A DNA stretch of 64,000 bases from Lucinisca nassula (GCA_963580285.1 OY757011.1:163082406-163146405); one strand, 5' to 3'. Positions 1 through 11,089 are shown, counted from the first letter of the stretch. A program made the numbers and translations. The notes: generated by a model from the sequence alone, not told the origin.

Positions 1-1290
1 AACAAAGGCTATAATTTGAAAAATCTTGGCAAAGGTCCACTAGATGGAGCTTTGTTTGATTTGAGGTTTAACGTCCCCGTCAACACTATAGGTCATTTTG
101 GAGACAATGCTTCCAATTTTGTGAGACTTTTACCTGACATTGAGATGAAATGACATCAAGACCTGTCGCCCCATGAAACCAATAGGGTTTATAAGCATGG
201 ACGGACCGACATGCACCGCTTTGCCTGAGCAGGCATAGATCCTCTAAGCAGTTAAAGAGTACTCGTGCGCGTGTCGGTTTCAGCTCTGCGTGGAAGCATC
301 ATTCAGTCCATCTATTTCTTCAAGCCCCGATGGGCGGGGGCCGCTAGATTAAAGATATTCCCTACATAAGCCTATGTAAAACCAAATAGCCCCGGGGCGG
401 GGCATTTTGGCCTCAGGGCTATAATGTAAACAATCTTGATAGAGGGCCACTAGATGAAGCTTCACACCAAATATCAAAGACCTGTGCCTTCCTGTTTCAG
501 AGAAGATATTCAAAGATTATCTCTATAGATATAAGTCTATGTAAAACCAAAGGGCCCTAGGCGGGGGCATTTGTGGCCACCGAAGGCTATAATGTGAACA
601 ATCTTGGTATAGGTCCACTAGATGAAGCTCCATACCAAATATCAGACTTCAGAGAAGGTTTTTAAAGATTTCTCTTTATATAATTCTATGTAAAACCAAA
701 GGGTCTCGGGGCGGGGACATTTTTGGCCCCAGGGCTATAATTTGAACAATCTTGATAGAGGTCCACTAGATGAAATTCCACACCAAATATCAAAGACCTA
801 GGCCTTGGGGTTTCACAGAAGAAGATTTTTAAAGTTTTTCCCTATATAAGTCTATGCAAAACCAAAGGGCCGCGAGGCGGGGGCATTTTTGGTCTCAGTG
901 CTATTATTTGAACAATCTTGGTAGAGGACCACTAGATGAAGCTTCATACCAAATATCAAAGACCTGGGCCTTGCGGTTTCGGAGAAGATTTTTCAACATT
1001 TTCCCTATATAAGCCTAGGGCCCCGGGCATTTTTGGCCCCAGCACTATAATTTGAACAATCTTGGTAGGGGTCCACTGGATGAAGCTTCATACCAAATAT
1101 CAAATACCTGGGTCTTGTCGTTTCAGAAGATTTTCCCTATATGTAAAACCAAAGGGAGCCTGGCCGGGGGCATTTTTGGCCCCAGCACTATAATTTGAAC
1201 AATCTTGGTAGGGGTCCACTAGATGAAGCTTCATACCAAATATCAAAGACCTGGGCTTTGCGGTTTCTTAGAAGATTTTTTAAGTTTTTA
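1..1290 (+). repeat. Degenerate tandem array, 145-165 bp monomers
   Basis: Monomers begin near 9, 419, 588, 735, 899, 1044 and 1188, each with a 'ctataatttgaacaatcttg' type start, then 'ccactagatgaagcttc' and a G/C-rich 'ggggcattttggcc' segment. Spacing is 144-169 bp apart from the first interval, where an R1 repeat (56-345) interrupts the array. The left end is cut by the window. The same monomer appears at 27760-27880 behind a 5' head, so this is probably the core of a non-autonomous composite element whose right flank follows at 1291-1500. No coding capacity is seen. Confidence 0.8.
56..345 (+). repeat. Dispersed repeat R1, copy 1
   Basis: A ~290 bp repeat running from 'gaggtttaacgtccccgtc' to 'gcccatcggggc'-like sequence near 330. 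It interrupts the tandem array: monomer sequence stops at 55 and resumes near 346. Other copies lie at 7138-7402 (+), 7797-8096 (-), 52975-53228 (+) and 54988-55140 (+, partial). No convincing tRNA promoter boxes or terminal inverted repeats were seen, so the class is unknown. Confidence 0.75.
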
Positions 1291-1500
1291 GTGAAAAAAA
1301 ATCTATTTTTGGCTTCCTTGACCTTGAATTGATGTGCAACAGACTTGAACAACTTTGAAAGGGGACCACCTAAGGATCATTCCTGTGAAGTTTGATCAAA
1401 ATCTGATGATGTCGTTTGAAGAAATTGCTTACGCAGACACAGGACGAACAAAAAGTGATCCCAAAAGCTCATCTTGTCACTACATGACGGTGAGCTAAAA
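1291..1500 (+). mobile_element. Right flank and terminal hairpin of the 1-1500 composite element
   Basis: After the last monomer comes a non-repeated flank, then 'aaaaagtgatcccaaaagct' and an imperfect inverted repeat in which 'agctcatcttgtca' faces 'tgacggtgagct', ending near 1500. The same tail ends the element at 9576 and, in reverse, starts the one at 57548. Position and structure match the right arm of pearl-like bivalve elements. Confidence 0.65.
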
Positions 1501-1619
1501 TGGTTGGGATCTTATCAGTTGATGCAAATACCACAAGGCTGAAAATAGTTATCATTTATCTGTAAACCGTTCAGCATAAACTGGTATTAATATTTAAGTA
1601 TAGCAGTGAAACATTCTAG

Positions 1620-2398
1620 AAACAAGAATTCCGCCAAAGGCTATGTTGCACCTGAGAGTGCACAAAGTCACCGAACCATGAAATCTAGGGCAAGGACAAA
1701 TATTTAAGCTTCCATGAAAGTTGCCATTCCTAGATGCAAGCTAGCACCAAAGCTTGAGAAATTAACTAAAACATCAGGTTGAACACTAGGGTTGATGCAA
1801 TAGTTCACTAAGTCAGCTGACCATGAAATTTAGGTCAAGGTCAAATATGGATGCTTGCATTTAAGTTGCCATCCACAGATACAAGTTAGTACCAAGTATC
1901 ATTAATGAAGCTCTTATGGTTCTAATAAACTTGACCATTTGTGTGAACGCTAGGGTGGTCACAATATTTTACAGTCATTGAACCATGAAATGTAGGTCAA
2001 GGTCAAATATGGATGCTTGCATTAAAGTTGCTATCCACAGATACAAGTTTGTACGAAATATCATTAATGAAGCTTTTATAGTGCTTGAAAAACAAACGAC
2101 CATTTGGGTGAATGCTAGGGTGGTCGCAATATTTTACAAAGTCATTGAGCCATGAAATGTAGGTCAAGGTCAAATATGGAAGCTTGCATTTAAGTTGCCA
2201 TCCACAGGTACAAGTTTGTACCCAGTATCATTAATAAAGCTCTTAAAGTTCTTAAGAAATAAACTTGAACCTTTGGGTGAACGCTAGGGTGGTCGCAATA
2301 TTTTACAAAGTCAGTGAACCATGAAATGTAGGTCAAGGTCAAATATGGATGCTTGCATTTAAGTTGCCATCCTCAGATTCAAGTTTGCACCAAATATA
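1620..2398 (+). repeat. Tandem array of ~165 bp monomers (GGTCAAGGTCA type)
   Basis: Five units are recognised by 'gaaccatgaaatgtaggtca' starting near 1675, 1824, 1980, 2150 and 2318, each followed by 'aggtcaaatatggatgcttg' and a 'ctagggtggtcgcaat' segment. The array opens with 'aacaagaattccgccaaagg', as does the related array at 10352. A tail-like stretch ('ctagggtggtcattaatg', then GGAT repeats) reappears at 2990-3045, so 2399-2990 may be an insertion. No genes are seen. Confidence 0.75.
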
Positions 2399-3892
2399 TG
2401 AGAGATAGATATTTGATTGTTCATAATTATGATCATACCCTTAAACTGGCCTTAAATGATCAAGCCAGAACAGATCAGATACATATCCACCGCCAGATGT
2501 TTTTGGTGTCATGTCGGAGTGGCCACATACTGCTATACCCTCAACGATAGTCAAGTCCGACAAAATGCCTCCACACGTCCGATTTCGACTTTGTATTTTT
2601 TTACGATCTCAAAGTCGTCCATTTTTGTTGATAGCGACCGTGTTGATAGCGACGGTCAAGGACCGCATCTCGTGCGCGCATGATGTGGCTAAAATTATCT
2701 GCCAATCATTCGCGGAATACTCTAAGGTCAATGCCTTATTAATTAATTTCATTTACTATTTCTACAAATTCTATTTATAAACAATTTGATTAACAAAATA
2801 GTTCATGAAAAATCATTAAAATAATTAAATTGAAACTGAAATGAAAGTAGCCAAAAATTTCGGAAGAAGGTTCCGGAAAATACCGGACTTTACAGAGTGT
2901 ACCGGTATGGTCAAATATGTATCGCGATACGTACCGCGGGACTTTCGAACCATGTTTCACCGGTATACCGGTAATATCGCGCAACACTACTAGGGTGGTC
3001 ATTAATGTTGACGCCTTGACAAATGGATGGATGGATGAACGAACGCCTGTATCTGCCCAAGATAATAGCAGGCGCGACAAAAAGTGCCTTTATTAACCCT
3101 GTACATGTATACAGCAAGACGGGAAGCCTGAATTTGGTCTTGATGAGTGCATTTTGAAAGACTTTTGCCGACTTTTGAGTGTTAAAAAACATGTAGTTTG
3201 TGTCTTAACTGGTCACAAACTCTAAAGACGCTTTCTTGTAGCAGGGCTCATAATATACCTGTTAGTTTACTTACCGGAATTCCTAGATGTTCTGTGTCTA
3301 AATCTAACAATCTGATCTCGTAGTCCGACACTTTCTCATTATCTGAAAAATTTCAAAGAATCTCATATTCCGAACCCAGACAACCAATCAATTCCTAGAG
3401 GAAACAGGACATATGCTATATCAAATTTTGAATATAACACAGGCTTTTTTTTGCAAATTTCACTGGTGGACTGAGACACATGAGAAATTCTAGAGAGTAT
3501 TTGCAGTCTCAATTTGCAATTTCAGTACAGTTCATTGCTAAACTAAATTTTTGCATTTGATTTTCTCCCATTTGACCGGTTGTCAGCAGCCTCATAGGCT
3601 GGTGACTACCGGTTGTCAGCAACCAGTTCCTTAATGTAATCGTGTAGTTCTACAGTATGAAGTCGCAAACCTTGTTCATGTGTTTTTACATACTGGTCTT
3701 GACCGAAGTTATCTACAAAAACAATGTGGCTAGGCCATATATAACCTCTTCATAACACTTCATTAACCCATTGTATACAAGTGGACTCTTCCATTGCTAT
3801 AATATGTTGGACAAGTCCATTTGCCATTTAACGAGTGTCAGGCCTATTTTTTTCTTTTTTATCCTACTTTTGAAGGAAAATTGTTTATAGCA
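2399..3892. other. No recognised gene
   Basis: Mostly A+T-rich sequence. A patch near 2860-2975 is rich in CCGGTA/TACCGG, including 'accggtataccggtaa', and a short GGAT repeat lies at 3027-3042. Open frames here (up to 96 codons on the minus strand, 2790-3192) overlap repeat tails and resemble no family I know. I see no transcription or splicing signals worth calling. Confidence 0.5.
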
Positions 3893-3985
3893 AACAGTGC
3901 AGGCCCTGACCAGACGCCACAAAAGGCTCAAGACTGATCAGACTGCGCAAGCTGATCTGAGTCTTCACCTGTCACACAGGTTTTA
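3893..3985 (+). repeat. Short hairpin repeat (gcaaacagtg...gatcagac family)
   Basis: Carries 'gcaaacagtgcaggccctg', 'accagacgcc' and 'gatcagactgcgcaagctga' with inverted GATCAG/CTGATC pieces. Related copies occur at 7040-7100, 16622-16682, 16935-17008, 17430-17482, 20440-20470, 49000-49340, 53387-53455 and 53955-54030. It is also the hairpin core of the M1 MITE-like family. No function is evident. Confidence 0.6.
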
Positions 3986-4549
3986 CTGTCATGTTGTCTG
4001 AAAGTTGCATGCAACAAACACGTGTGCAAACTACCAATGACATACTGAGAAACTCCGGAAAAATTCAGACTGCAACAACCGCATGTGCTAATAAATGCGC
4101 TGCAAGCACTGAACGCTTCATGCCCGGCCACTACATTTACATCAAGTGTCATAATACTGTCAAAAAGTAATTCATAGTGAAGGTGCCTTAGTTTTCCCTA
4201 AATAAAGTTGACATGAATACATAACTAAGATGACTATTTTTAATGTTCAAATGGTCATGGCTCCAAAAGAAAGTAAACAGGGATTTCCCTCAAAGTTTTT
4301 ATTTGAGGGACATTTGTCCCCCATAAACTTCATTTTAGGGGACAAATGAAAATTTTGGGGGACATGTCAGAAATTTTTACCCCTTCTGTTTTGATGTAAA
4401 CTGTTCATTAAGAGTTGCTTAGGGTGTTCCAATTCCATTTTTAATTCCATGTTGTTGATAAGCCAATGCAAAACCAACCTGATTATACACAACATGACAA
4501 AGATAGACATGTCATCCCGCACAATTTATCATACCAATGAGGCAATGAA
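3986..4549. other. No recognised gene; short GGGGGACA repeat piece
   Basis: Low-information A+T-rich DNA. At 4290-4370 there is an imperfect inverted arrangement of 'gagggacatttgtccccc' and 'ggggacaaatg', resembling the GGGGGACA ends of the composite element at 41358-42855. No coding or RNA feature is supported. Confidence 0.4.
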
Positions 4550-4765
4550 GCTAGGAGTACAAATCTAACAACTTGTCAGAAAAAATCCGTGTTCTTTTAC
4601 TAGAGACCGCTTCTGCACTCGTTGAAGGCTCATTCTGTAAAAGACTTTGTCCCACTTCTTCCTGTGCGGAAGATGCAGTTGATTTTCCATGCGAAGACGC
4701 TGTATCTCCCCAGAGGAAGAAAAAAACGATGTTGATCTCTTTTGGGCAGCCATTTTCTGTCAACA
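4550..4765 (-). pseudogene. Possible N-terminal fragment of a hAT/ZMYM-like protein
   Basis: The minus strand has an ATG in good initiation context near 4753 ('aaaATGGCTGCC') encoding MAAQKRSTSFFSSSGE. A different frame over the same DNA then reads a Ser/Thr/Glu-rich linker followed by SSKRTRIFSDKLLDLYS and a stop. A basic SFF start, a Ser-rich linker, and a K-R-x-R-x-F-x-x-x-(W/L) motif before a TTF-type zinc finger is the pattern of hAT-derived and ZMYM-type proteins. Two frames and a stop where a Trp is expected suggest a decayed copy. Family assignment is by resemblance only; it may be a chance low-complexity frame. Confidence 0.3.
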
Positions 4766-5308
4766 AGTATTGGTTCCGTGCACACAACCAGTAAAGTTAT
4801 GAGTCGGGAATCATTTAAATTGATCAGTATCGCTCAGACGATTGTAAGGTGCGTCTATTGAGCGAATTTGGAATTGAACCAAATTGCACTCGTAAGCGTA
4901 CGATTGCGCCTATCGGGGCGCACTACGAAGCAAAATGCGGGACATTTGCATTGAAAATGCAGCAAAACGCAGAAATTTGTGCGCCAGGGAAAACCCTTAG
5001 TAAATCAGAAGTACAGTTCTTATTTTCTGCAGAACCCTCATGGTGCTTAACCTTTGTGTGAAGTTTACGGAATGTATCTCCTGAGTAAAGAGTAGATCCA
5101 AGTATATCACAATTCGTTCATGTGAAAAGGTGCAAACAAGCTATTTCTGGCCCAAAATTGAAAATAAGATCAAGGTCACCAAAATCTAATCAAATCTTTG
5201 GTCTGCTGTAATGATATATTCAGAGCTCTAGATAAAGTTTTCAGCTGAGTATTTTACTCCCAGTTTTGAATTCCAATGCTGAAAATTAAAAAGTCAATGA
5301 GTAAAGAA

Positions 5309-5572
5309 TTAATGAATGGAATGCTTTTTGGCCTTTTTTCCCGAACAGTCAATCACCGTTGTGACCACACCGTCAATAATTTTTCTTACAATCTTTTCAC
5401 CGTTTTCTTCTGCGTGCTCATCCCTAGTGAAGTATTTGAACAATGACGCCGTATTTTCAGCATAATTTATCTTGAAACGTCCAGCACGGATGTTTAATTG
5501 ACAATGAGAAGTCATGTTGTTTGACTGATTGCACTGTGGCTCAAGCACTTTCAATTTGAACGAAAAATCCAT
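5309..5572 (-). CDS. Candidate exon of an unrecognised host protein
   Basis: A minus-strand frame from an ATG near 5572 (MDFSFKLKVLEPQC) to a TAA at about 5311 gives ~87 residues ending KKAKKHSIH. It is not repeat-derived, has balanced composition and an acidic/basic alternation typical of folded protein, so it looks more coding-like than the other short frames here. No domain, signal peptide or membrane segment is seen. An alternative upstream start at 5623 exists. I do not recognise the family. It could be a terminal or single exon; downstream of the ATG no obvious donor is needed because the frame closes. Confidence 0.35.
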   Translation of the reverse strand: MDFSFKLKVLEPQCNQSNNMTSHCQLNIRAGRFKINYAENTASLFKYFTRDEHAEENGEKIVRKIIDGVVTTVIDCSGKKAKKHSIH

Positions 5573-5776
5573 TTGCTTTGTTATGAAATGGATTATAGTG
5601 CGTTTGATAAGCAAAAACTGCAATTCCGGTTATGTCCGATAAAAACCGGGATTATGTTTTCCGATCAAGTTTTGGCGCTGGCACGAAACTAAGACAGAAA
5701 TGACTGTTCACTTTTCAATGGGCAATAACTCCAAAAGTAAGAAAGCACGAGTTACAGTCCATATGTTCAGCACGTC

Positions 5777-5938
5777 ATTAGGAGCTTTTGTGGTGTAGTG
5801 GTTACGCTACTTGCCTTGTAAACCAGGGATCGCAGATCGATCCTGAGCTTCTCCAGTCTTTCAGGTGAGTCTTTAAAACAAGGTCCTGTCTCCGTATGAC
5901 CTTAGCTGTTGGTGGGATGTAAAACTCTTAACACTCAC
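5777..5938 (+). mobile_element. tRNA-derived SINE, family S1, with TSD
   Basis: A box-like 'gtggtgtagtgg' and B box-like 'gatcgatcctg' lie in a tRNA-like head at 5790-5850, followed by a tRNA-unrelated body ('ccgtatgaccttagctgttg') ending in ACTC repeats. A 10 bp direct repeat with one mismatch flanks it: 'tcagcacgtc' at 5767-5776 and 'tcagcatgtc' at 5939-5948. Other S1 copies are at 51141-51306 and, inverted, at 59803-59935. Such elements are mobilised in trans by a LINE. Confidence 0.85.
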
Positions 5939-5948
5939 TCAGCATGTC

Positions 5949-6108
5949 TCATGGTGCCCTACATATCTGTGAAGTTTCGTGAAAATAACTCAAATGGTAT
6001 CAAAGTTATGGAGCAGACACGAAATTATGAGGCCCTGACAGATGGACACTGGAACTGTCTGAGAATATAACATAATACACGGCCACTTTTTGAGTGACAA
6101 GGCATAAA
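5949..6108 (+). repeat. Composite-element right flank (shared with 57722-57890)
   Basis: The segment from 'catgtctcatggtgccctac' to 'ctttttgagtgacaaggcat' matches 57722-57890. The S1 SINE is inserted immediately to its left, so the host repeat began further left, around 5690. No coding capacity. Confidence 0.6.
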
Positions 6109-6908
6109 AATGATGGCGGGAAATTACTCAGCACACAGGAATAACTACACATGTGCGCTCAGCAAAGACTCCCATCACACTGTGCATCTGTGAAGGCTCA
6201 TCATTCTGTTCTGATATACCGTATCCCTAAGCCAAAATACTTGTGTAAGTAGTACATATTTTCCAAGGTAATTTAAAGCCGCCTCACATATTTATGATTG
6301 TTGAACATGTGTCTGATTCTCACAGCAGGTGGTAAAAACATGTTTCCGATAATTTTTTATGTCACAATAGACTTCAAGAAAAGTTATCTGATTATTGTTC
6401 GCTACTGTCCTTGTTAATGCTTCCTAGACGCGTTTTTATGCATCATGTGCTTCCGAAATGCAAACAAAATTTTCAGGTTGCCCTGTGGGCACCAGAGCGT
6501 GAAATTAACTTTTTATCCTTTGTCGGACAATCAAACAATTGCTAATTTCTAATACTGCGCTAATGACAAATTTACACAACTCATGTGTAAAAAAAAAAAA
6601 CAGGATTTTTTTTCTATTTTGCGCAAAATATAGTTTGCAGAAAATTTGATGAGACGGTTGGAATTTCGGAAATCAGAAACAGAAGATTTTTTAGGCCTTA
6701 ATATCTGGAGCTATGCATTACTCCTTATCTGGAGTCAAAAATACTGTATACTTACTAGGGGACTCAAATACAAATGTAACAGTGTCTGCATCATCACCAG
6801 TCTTTATTGTTATTATGTCATCATTTCCTGCACAGCGGATAATCTTGGCCATACTGAAAAATATCAACATTCCATCTAAGCTTTTATTGTCCGATTGATT
6901 GATATGAA
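6109..6908. other. No recognised gene
   Basis: A+T-rich sequence with an A12 run at 6589-6600 and no repeat family recognised elsewhere in the window. The open frames at 6646-6898 lack family resemblance. Confidence 0.4.
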
Positions 6909-7133
6909 GTTAACCCTTTTTGTACCAAATGGAACCTTCCTCCTTATAATATATATAGCAGGAGTTCATTTCGGAGTTTCAGACTGTGTTTTCTTCAAAA
7001 TTGATTCAGAAAATGGCTTAACTTTTTGCAAACAGGGTAGGGCCCTGATCAGACGCCGCGTTCTGCGGCTTCTGATCTGGGTCTGCACTGTTTGCCAAGT
7101 ACCCGTTTAGGGGTTTCTGGTACTAAATGGGTC
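6909..7133 (-). mobile_element. MITE-like element M1, copy 1
   Basis: The outer ends are inverted relatives: 'gttaaccctttttgtaccaa' at the left faces 'ggtactaaatgggtca' at the right. Inside is a hairpin built from 'gatcagacgccgcgttctg' and 'cggcttctgatc'. Copies at 20398-20750 and 53920-54145 have the same ends in the opposite orientation. Length ~225 bp. No TSD was confidently read. Confidence 0.65.
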
Positions 7134-7137
7134 AAAG

Positions 7138-7402
7138 TTCCCATCAACACTATAGGTCATTTCGGAGACGTTGCTTCCAATTTTGTGGGATTTTACCCAA
7201 CATTGAGATGAAATGACATCTCAAACCCTGTCGCCCAATGAAACCAATAGGGTTTTATAAGCATGGATGGTCTGACTCGCGCCGCTTTGCCTAGACAGGC
7301 TTAGATCCTCTAAGCGGTTTACCAGCACTTGTGTGCAGTCTGTTTCAGCTCTGCGTGGAAGCATCATGCAGCCAGTTTCTACAATTCCTGTTGGGGACCA
7401 AC
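7138..7402 (+). repeat. Dispersed repeat R1, copy 2
   Basis: Lacks the first ~20 bp of the family but carries 'caacactataggtcatttcg' through 'gcgtggaagcatcatgcag'. Forms an inverted pair with copy 3 at 7797-8096 across a ~400 bp spacer. Confidence 0.75.
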
Positions 7403-7796
7403 TATGCACCAGTCAGCTAACATTCCACTAACAGCTCACTCAACCCTCTCCAAGAGCTGGAATCACTTGGCAGGAGAATAGGTTTGAAGGCTTTTCTTTT
7501 TAGCTCTGGCGACGATTTTGTTCAGAGGAGCAAGCCGTTTTTGCAATTTTGGAAGCGTGCCACCCAACGTCTGAACGAACACCCGAGTCTCCATGAAATT
7601 ATTTCGTAATCGGGACATTGGCCTAGGAGACGTCGTATGATACAGAAAGTAATATTTATGGTAAGTTGGAGCCATGCTCAGACAGTAAGATAGACAGCTA
7701 AATTATGGCCATAATGGCATTATCAATCACATTGGCAGAACTGATAACTGATGATCTTTTCAGGATTAGCCGGCACTAATTACGATCAAAGAAACT
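7403..7796. other. Spacer between inverted R1 copies; no gene
   Basis: About 400 bp with no recognised element. A 70-codon minus-strand frame (7463-7675) has no recognisable family. Confidence 0.4.
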
Positions 7797-8096
7797 GGTG
7801 TCTGTCATTGATCTAGGCCCCGCCCATCGGGGCTTGAAGAAATATAGTCCCGCCCATCGGGGCTTGAAGAATGTATGGACTGCACGATGCTTCCACGCAG
7901 AGCAAAATTTGACCCGCACACGATTACTGGTAAACCGCTTGGAGGATCTAAGCCCGCCCAGGCAAAGCGGTGCGAGTCGGATCATCCATGCTTATAAACC
8001 CTATTGGTTTCATTAGGCGAAAGGACTTGAGATGTCATTTCATCTCAACATCAGGCAAAAGTCCCACAAAATTGGAAGCAACGTCTCCAAAATGAT
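7797..8096 (-). repeat. Dispersed repeat R1, copy 3 (inverted)
   Basis: Reverse complement of R1, from 'gcccatcggggcttgaaga' (present twice, at about 7822 and 7853, a 31 bp local duplication) to 'ggaagcaacgtctccaaaat' at the far end. Confidence 0.75.
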
Positions 8097-8329
8097 GTAC
8101 TTACATTGTTGTTTAGTGGGTTTTTCTACATTTAGCTCTGACAGCCATTTTGAACAGAGGAGCAGAACCACTTAAGCACTTTTTGTATGAGGTTACTCAA
8201 GGAACATTTCTGTCAAAGTTATTTTGAAACTGAGCCGTTGGAGTTGAGGAAATAGGGAGAAGTGACTTCTCCCACCAGCCCTCACGGGGCGAAGTCAGGG
8301 ACAAGAAAAGCAAACATTATTATGGAGCT

Positions 8330-9345
8330 TTTTTTCCATTATGAGTCTATGGGAGCTAAGGGGCCCAAGGGTGTGGCCAATTTGGACACCAGGGGCATGA
8401 TTGGCAGGAATTATGTAGGTTACCACTTGCCATTGCTAGTTGCCAAATATCTCAGCTCTGGGCCCTGTGGTTTCAGAGAAGAAGATTTTTGAAGCTTTTT
8501 TTCCATTATGAGTCTATAGGAGCTAAAGGGCCCCGGGGCATGGCCCGTTTTGAGCCCAGGGGCATGATTGGCAGGAATTATGTAGGTGACAACTTGCTGT
8601 TGCTACATGCTAAATATCTAAGCTCTGGGCCCTGTGGTTTCCGAGAAGAAGATTTTTGAAGCTTTTTGTTCCATTATGAGTCTATGGGAGCGAAGGGGCC
8701 CCGGGGTGTGGCCAATTTGGACCCCAGGGGCATGATTGGCAGGAATTATGTAGGTGACCACTGGCCGTTGCTACATTTTAAATATCGAAGCTCTGGGCCC
8801 TGTGGTTTCCGAGAAGAAGAATTTTGAAGCTTTTTTTTCCATTATGAGTCTATGGGAGCTAAGGGGCCCCAGGGTGTGGCCAATTTGGACCCCAGGGGCA
8901 TGATTGGCAGGAATTATGTAGGTGACCACTTGCCGTTGCTAGTTGCCAAATATCTCAGCTCAGGGCCCTGTGGTTTCAGAGAAGAAGATTTTTGAAGCTT
9001 TTTTCCATTACGAGTCTATATGAGCTAGAGCCCCGGGGCGTGGCCCGTTTTGGCCCCAGGGGCATGATTGGCAGGAATTATGTAGGTGACCACTTGCTGT
9101 TGCTACATGCTAAATATCTAAGCTCTGGGCCCTGTGGTTTCCGAGAAGATTTTTGAAGCTTTTTGTTCCATTATGAGTCTATGGGAGCGAAGGGGCCCCG
9201 GGTGTGTGGCCAATTTGGACCCCAGGGGCATGATTGGCAGGAATTATGTAGGCGACCACTGGCCGTTAATACATGCTTTATATCTAAGCTCTGGGCCCTG
9301 TGGTTTCAGAGAAGAAGATATTTTAATTTTTTCCCATTGATAGTC
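8330..9345 (+). repeat. Tandem array, ~166 bp monomer, 7 units
   Basis: Units start at 'attatgagtctatgggagc' near 8338, 8505, 8673, 8841, 9007, 9170 and 9336 (spacing 163-168 bp). They share 'ggggcatgattggcaggaat' and 'gctctgggccctgtggtttc'. Every unit preserves the same blocks, so the array is fairly young. The long frames at 8262-9450 are translations of this repeat and not genes. It is the core of the composite element ending at 9576. Confidence 0.85.
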
Positions 9346-9576
9346 TATGGGAGCTATATGTTGCCATGGCAACCAGAATTCCAATCTGATCAGCCCAAAA
9401 ACCTTATGCAGCCTTTCCCCCTATCTGATGATGCTTCCGATGAAATTTGATCAAGATTGACCATGGAGTATTAGAGATATACTTATTTGTAATTGTTTAC
9501 GGACGGACGGACGCACGACGGACAAAAAGTGATCACAAAAGCTCACCCTGTCACTACGTGACAGATGAGCTAAAAA
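9346..9576 (+). mobile_element. Right arm of composite element: ACGG stretch and terminal hairpin
   Basis: A unique flank is followed by ACGG repeats ('acggacggacggacgcacg' at ~9499-9518), then 'aaaaagtgatcacaaaagct', and a hairpin-like end in which 'gctcaccctgtca' faces 'tgacagatgagct'. The element stops in 'gagctaaaaa' at 9576. Same tail as 1463-1500. A possible left end near 8136 ('tttagctctgacag') is weakly complementary. Confidence 0.65.
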
Positions 9577-9796
9577 TGGTATGACTTAATGCCGAAATAC
9601 TGGACATTACGGCCTTGGTTGCATGGTCGGTGTATAAAACCTTGCAAATACGTACGATCTTCACAACTTTCCCATTGATATTTTAAGGTATCTTTGATAC
9701 ATCAAATCAAATAAAAGACTTACTAGGAGAAGGGGCAGAATCTCTCAAGTGTTGATTTCCGTTGTCTAATCTGTTGTATTATGCATTATGTGGAGT

Positions 9797-10232
9797 CCTC
9801 ACCGTTGTTTCATCTCAGTGGTTGTTTGATTTTTGTGTTCACGGAGATGTTGAACTGATGAGATAGGATGCCTTCATGCGGACTGAACAGATTATATGTC
9901 TATCGTGACGGAAGTAAGGGCGACGATTGTGGCCACCTAAAATTGTTATAAGCCCCCAAGTTGAATTCGTTTCCGCTGACCGTTCCAAGGCGGTTCTTCC
10001 GTCACGGTTTATTTTTGAAATGGTTTGTCTTTGGGTGTGTCGCTTATGCTATTTTATTTTGGATAGCCTTTGGGCATTTTGTGGGAAAGTAACTGTCCTT
10101 TTGGCTTTCCGCTGTAGGTGTTTCCCTTGGGGCCTGTTGCTTCATGTTTGTGTTTCTTTCCCTTTGGTGTCTCTGATGGGAGCTGTGGGTTAATTGTATC
10201 GATTCCTGATCATTGCCTCTACTTGTTCAAAG
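9797..10232 (+). mobile_element. Penelope-like 3' region fragment (PLE-UTR), copy 1
   Basis: Runs from 'gagtcctcaccgttgtttca' through 'gggaaagtaactgtcctttt' and 'ctttccctttggtgtctctg' to 'gtatcgattcctgatc'. The same sequence lies directly 3' of PLE coding sequence at 45750-46345 and, inverted, at 44283-44733, so it is read as the 3' noncoding part of that retroelement. This copy is 5'-truncated. The open frames across it (88 and 72 codons) are incidental. Confidence 0.7.
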
Positions 10233-10351
10233 GCCTGCTTAGAAGTAAAGGTAAACTAGAAATGGTGTTTGTAAAACACAATGCCCCCAACCTTTGCTTG
10301 ACCTTAGCTGGCAAAATATTCAACAAATATTGTTAAAGACTCAAAAACATA

Positions 10352-10990
10352 CAACAAGAATTCCCCCGAAGGCTATGTCGCGCCTGTGGGGGCGCAAAGT
10401 CACCAAACCATGAAATCTAGGTCAAGGTCAAACATGGATGCCTGCATAAAAATTTCACTCCTAGTTGCAAGCATGTACCAAGTAACTCTTAAAAACAGAC
10501 TCTTACATTAGGGTCAAAGTTAGGGTTGTCACACTATTTTACAAAGTCAGTGAACCATAAAATGTAGGTCAAGGTCAGAAATGGATACTTGCATTGAAGT
10601 TTCAATTCCTAAATGCAAGCTTGTACCAAATACAATTAATGAAGCTCTAATAGATCTTGAGAAATGGACTCTTACATTAGATAGAAAGTCAGGGTGGTCG
10701 CAATAATTCACAAAGTCAGTGAACCATGAAATATGGGTAAAAGTCAAATATGGATGCTTGCGTTGCAGTTGGAATTCCTAGATGCAAGTTTGTACCAATT
10801 ATAATTTAAAAAGCTTTAATAGTTTTCGAGAAATGGTGAAAGTCAGGGTGGTCGCAATAATTCACGAAGTCAGTGAACCATGAAATATAGGTCAATGTCA
10901 GATATGGATGCTTGCGTTGAAGTTGCAATGCCTGGATGCAAGTTTGTACCAAGAATGATTAATGAAGCTCTAATAGTTCTCAAGATATGG
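10352..10990 (+). repeat. Tandem array, ~165 bp monomer, 4 units
   Basis: Units share 'gaaccatgaaat.taggtca' near 10400, 10552, 10728 and 10877, plus 'atggatgcttgcgttgaagt'. Same family as the array at 1620-2398, including the opening 'aacaagaattcccccgaagg'. Confidence 0.75.
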
Positions 10991-11089
10991 ACTTGCTGAA
11001 AAGATTTTATTAAAAAAAAACAAGGCATCGCATGCGATACAAATCCCCTCGCACAAGACAACTTCGTGTGTGGAAAACACTGAAATGGC

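Noticed and set aside
8262..9450. Open frames of 68-95 codons in the 166 bp array
   Set aside because: They repeat the same translated monomer (for example LSSGPCGFREED) and follow the tandem unit, not a gene.
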